Origin: Rotaria sp. Silwood1 | Lineage: Eukaryota > Rotifera > Eurotatoria > Philodinida > Philodinidae | Assembly (NCBI GenBank): GCA_905250075.1 | Contig: CAJNOP010000055.1 | Location: forward strand, 666,820 to 730,819 | Length of the DNA stretch: 64,000 bases | Direction: 5' to 3' | Part shown: positions 60,533-64,000 of the stretch, piece by piece | Layout: every line of letters starts with the position of its first letter | How positions within the stretch are numbered: the first letter of the stretch is position 1 | Program-made: the position numbers and the translations under genes | Notes under the pieces: model-generated | Told to the model about the DNA's origin: nothing | What the model saw: only the letters and a program-made list of their open reading frames with translations | Database searches by the model: none

Positions 60533-61150
60533 AGCTGATTTTTGTTAAATTGAAGAGAATGAAATATGCCTAAAGTTTTATACTGTTGAAAGTATATATA
60601 TGAAAAAAAATTGTGTGCTTCTTTTGTTTTTTTTTTTGAAAAGAACACGCAAAAGAAAAAAAACAACAGAACGAAAGGCAAAATCACACAAACAACAACT
60701 AATCATAAAGAAAGGAAAAATCCAACCAAATAGTTTAATTATCTTCATTAAAAACATGTTATTGTACTTGCGAAATATAATGTAAGAGTGTGAGCGAAAA
60801 TAGAATGGCATGTGTGAGTCATTTGGTTATAATATGATTCAGAGGGTAGACAAATCTCTGAAATATCATGAAAGTTCTTAGATGAAATAATAAATACAAA
60901 ACATGTGATATATATTCTATTGACAAATATTGCTTAGTATAATTAAATTTTTGAATTTGTCATAAAACGATCTGCCAGGTTATGATTGCATGATAATCTA
61001 AATAAGTATCTTCTTATATTACATATGAAGTATTGCATATTTTATGCAGACAGAAGTAAGTACTGTTACACTGATAAATTCATTTTATAAAGTAGGAACC
61101 CAAATATACATCTTTTATTTTGAATGATTACTCATGTCATTTTTTTTTCT
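60533..61150. other. Upstream region of the p38 gene
   Basis: AT-rich, with A-rich and T-rich runs at 60600-60720. No gene and no defined promoter element. Confidence 0.4.
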
Positions 61151-61260
61151 CAGCAAAACTTATGGGAAACCATGATTACGGGTCATCCATAATGGATGTT
61201 CAGTTCAGGTATACATTGCATTTTCCATCACCCTGTTCTTTCGGCCTAGATTTGTCCACT
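61151..61260 (+). pseudogene. Possible purple acid phosphatase fragment
   Basis: After an acceptor-like TTTCTCAG at about 61147-61154 the frame reads LMGNHDYGSSIMDVQFRYT and then LHFPSP. This matches the GNHDxxGN...Q..Y......W.xPxxYY block of tartrate-resistant (purple) acid phosphatases, where Asn and His bind the metal. Nothing else of the enzyme is found on either side. Isolated exon or gene debris. Confidence 0.35.
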
Positions 61261-63694
61261 TTCATCGCCTCCTGCTTCTCTTGGATGTCCAACATAAAAA
61301 AAACAACCTTGCTGCACAAAATAACTATTTGGAAATGTAGTATAATCTTCAATCATTTCAATACCATATTCAACTGATTGATTTAGTTGATTTCCTATTT
61401 ATGAGTGGTGTTCAAATATCTTCTACACGATACACGCATCTTTCCATACACCGCAAAGAGTGAATGTGAAGGTGTGTGTGTCACGTAGCATCGTCGACGT
61501 TCTTTAACGATGGGTCTTTACTTTAAAAAGCAACCATCAGTTCAGGTGGTTCGCTTTTTTTGCATCAATTTTGATAATTTTTCATTAATTTGACTTCGCT
61601 TGTTGGGAAAAGATCAATTTCATATTCCAAATGACTACTTTTATGGTTTTCAGCATGTTTTGATAAATGATACTACAGCTGTTTCTATTGGTTTTTTGCT
61701 TTCGACTAATCAAAAATTTTGTGGCGCTACGTATGCTAAATTATTCAGCTTGTAAAATAAGCCAGAACAATGGATTTGGCAAATATACACAACTCGAGCG
61801 CGTTCACGATTAATCAGGAGCATGATTCTGACTATGATTTTACAGATTTCTATCAGTTAATACTTTTTCAAAGAAAAGAATTCTCGACCGATTATCCCAA
61901 CATGGGAAAGCGTTTCAAGCTGAGTAGTATAGCTTAGTAGTATATATATAAATGACTTCTGACCACTAGTTTGCAGGCTCAAGTTTGGCTATACTTCCTT
62001 AAGATAATTATTCAATCCTTTCGCCATGGCAGACTAGGACTATCTTAATATGAAAAAATTCTTTCAAATGTCATTTGGAATGCGTTTATATGCAAGAAAT
62101 ATTTCATTTGAGTCACACCTCAACGTATTCATTTTTCGCATTTCGAAGGCATATCAACCGTGATTCTGATGTATTCCGACTACTAAAAAGAAATATTTAC
62201 GTCGAAGAAGACGTTATATAAAAGATATCCGATTTCTTCAACCAGACATTAATCAAATAAATCATCTATCATGAAAAAAATCTTTTATAACAACGTACCG
62301 ACTATAAACAGCTATGTAGAAATTATATTTGAACCTTGTTTTTATACAGGTTAAAATATACTTCTCTAACTAGTGTAGCAACAGGCCTGAGCATCTTTCT
62401 AGTGGTATTCGATGCAGCTAATCTGACATGTGACATTCGAACTCAAAGAATAGCTCGTATTTCGACATCTTCTTACTTTTATTTTTCTTGGTACCATTTA
62501 TTCTCAAATTCAACAAACGCATTTTCATTTTCGAACATCTCTGCAGTCTTTCAACTAATTTTATTGAACTAATAAGAGTTGGTTCAATGCATTCATTAAT
62601 GTTGTTCAACAGAATTAAATAAGCATTATTTTCATGCTTCACAAACTTTCTCACACTGAACATTATTTACTTCGTGCCATGTGAAAATTTTTGATGTATG
62701 AATACCTTACCGATAGCTGAGTTTCGTGTGAAATGACTAATGGAATGTTTCTTCGCTATTTTCATTGAATTGTGCAGCAAGAATCAAGCAATAAACGGCT
62801 ATTTCAGCGAAAGAGAGAGAGAGAAGTATTTACTTGCTTAAAATTGACTCAACATGCTATTCATACTTTTAGTCCAATGCTTTCGAAGTAAGAAGCTGTC
62901 AGTGATGATCAGTCATAAAGAAAACTTTGAAATCATATCAATGTTAAAACATAGATATCTAGTTTAATCCAACATATTAAAATGATCATCAATGTATAAA
63001 GTATATTGTGTCATCATTGTTTATGAATTGAATAGTTAATAAGTAATATGATATGATAACCCCAGTTTTTCAAATGACAAAGAAAGATTTTGATACCATA
63101 TGAACATTTTCGTTCTATTCAGAATAGTTCAAAATCTAATTATCTGTTGAATATAGCTTTACAATATGAATCAATAAAAAAAAATTCGAATTTGCTGCTA
63201 ATACTTCAAGTGCTTCTTTGAATTTCACTGACGACTAATTAGATTTATGAACTAGTACTATGAAGTAACGATATACTCTTTTTCTTATTTTGAAATGAAC
63301 AATAAAAGGAAAGACAAGTCATTGTTATTCTTTTTCCAATAATCTATGATGTAATATTATTGTTATTTGATATTTCAGTATATAGTTTTATTGTTGATAT
63401 CGAAACTAACTATCGATATTCGACAGGAAAATTTTGTTTTGCTTTTTATAATGAATATATAATAAACTTTTTTTTATTCAAATGTATCTTTCATGTTACG
63501 AACTAACAAACTTTGATAAAAAAAAACATAGTACATAAAAGAAAATGTGCTGATTATTATATTTTATAACTAATGGTCAAATAACTCTATTTTGAATGAA
63601 TAAAAATTTTCTTTTTAGCATAAAACATTTAAATATTATTTATTTTTATGTATTGTTATTTCGGAAAAAAAACTCGCATTGATATAGCTGTTTA
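61261..63694. other. Non-coding stretch
   Basis: About 2.4 kb with no supported gene, repeat or RNA. Confidence 0.4.
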
Positions 63695-63894
63695 TCAGGA
63701 GACTGAATAACCATATGAATAACCATATGAACTAGTATATTGGGAAAAATGTGTAACATGACTAAAGTCATCATGTCGTACCAATCGATCGAATTCTGGA
63801 ATATCATAGAATTCAGGATCACTTCCAAGAATTTGACCCATGGTTGGGTTTGGATTTCCACCCATTAAATTGTCAAGATATATACCCAAGGGAC
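63695..63894 (-). CDS. Last exon of a gene extending past the window
   Basis: A clear acceptor (TTGTAG) at 63896-63895 opens an exon reading PLGIYLDNLMGGNPNPTMG, then SDPEFYDIPEFDRL and a Tyr/Ser-rich end (SSYGYSYGYSVS), with the stop at 63695. Coding character is good, but no domain is recognised. Upstream exons lie beyond 64000. Confidence 0.5.
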
Positions 63895-64000
63895 CTACAA
63901 TAAAAGAAACAATTTAGACATATTCGTTGTTTCAATCAATATTTCTTATGTATTTCTCATTATTCATTCGAATAGAAAATAAATTATTATTGAGATTCAT

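Noticed and set aside
1..64000. CRISPR arrays, bacterial operons, rRNA or tRNA genes
   Set aside because: No regularly spaced repeats, no polycistronic layout, and no cloverleaf with a matching T-loop; introns show this is eukaryotic DNA.

Overview
The window looks like AT-rich nuclear DNA from a small invertebrate, most likely a bdelloid rotifer. The grounds are: many introns of about 45-70 bases with GT-AG ends; degenerate arrays of TGTGGG-type repeats, the unit reported for bdelloid telomeres; a tandem pair of ADP-ribosyltransferase-MORN genes; and a bacterial/fungal-looking intronless NmrA gene. Species assignment is inference. A 100-base run of N at 48631-48730 shows this is a draft scaffold.

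Layout. 1-3 kb: an intronless NmrA-like oxidoreductase, two telomere-like repeat loci and a 666-bp foldback element. 3.8-4.4 kb: the C-terminal part of an endoglycoceramidase-like glycosidase. 6.4 kb: a secreted cysteine-rich peptide. 8.6-11.2 kb: a six-exon calpain-15/SOL-type protease. 12-15.7 kb: two more telomere-like loci, a coding remnant and a decayed 3CxxC zinc-finger gene. 15.7-20.6 kb: no gene seen. 20.6-26 kb: a small single-pass membrane protein and two tandem ART-MORN genes. 28.5-30 kb: a 127-bp hairpin and a 579-bp MITE with TA flanks. 30.8-36.4 kb: two divergent GPCR paralogues. 40.6-42.5 kb: Thr-rich, GPI-signal and lectin-like exons, then a secreted cysteine-rich peptide. 45-49.3 kb: decayed exonuclease and LysM genes around a telomere-like locus, a tiny conserved MCRKTTC protein, a gap, and the 5' part of a PDZ gene. 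53-57 kb: three telomere-like loci amid broken genes (S9 peptidase fragment, lysozyme with two in-frame stops, uncharacterised fragments). 57.7-60.5 kb: a 13-exon p38 MAP kinase. The rest is mostly empty apart from short remnants and a last exon at the right edge.

Main observation: eight loci share one architecture, a G-rich TGTGGG-like half followed by a C-rich half. That is the order expected where two telomere-capped ends were joined. Several gene pieces stop at these loci. An exonuclease remnant ends at its catalytic DxE codon exactly at one locus, and an S9 peptidase fragment begins at another. I read the window as a patchwork of intact conserved genes (p38, calpain-15, PDZ, GPCRs, ART-MORN) and decaying fragments, plausibly from repeated breakage, capping and rejoining. 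All family names come from motif reading by eye; no database search was run.
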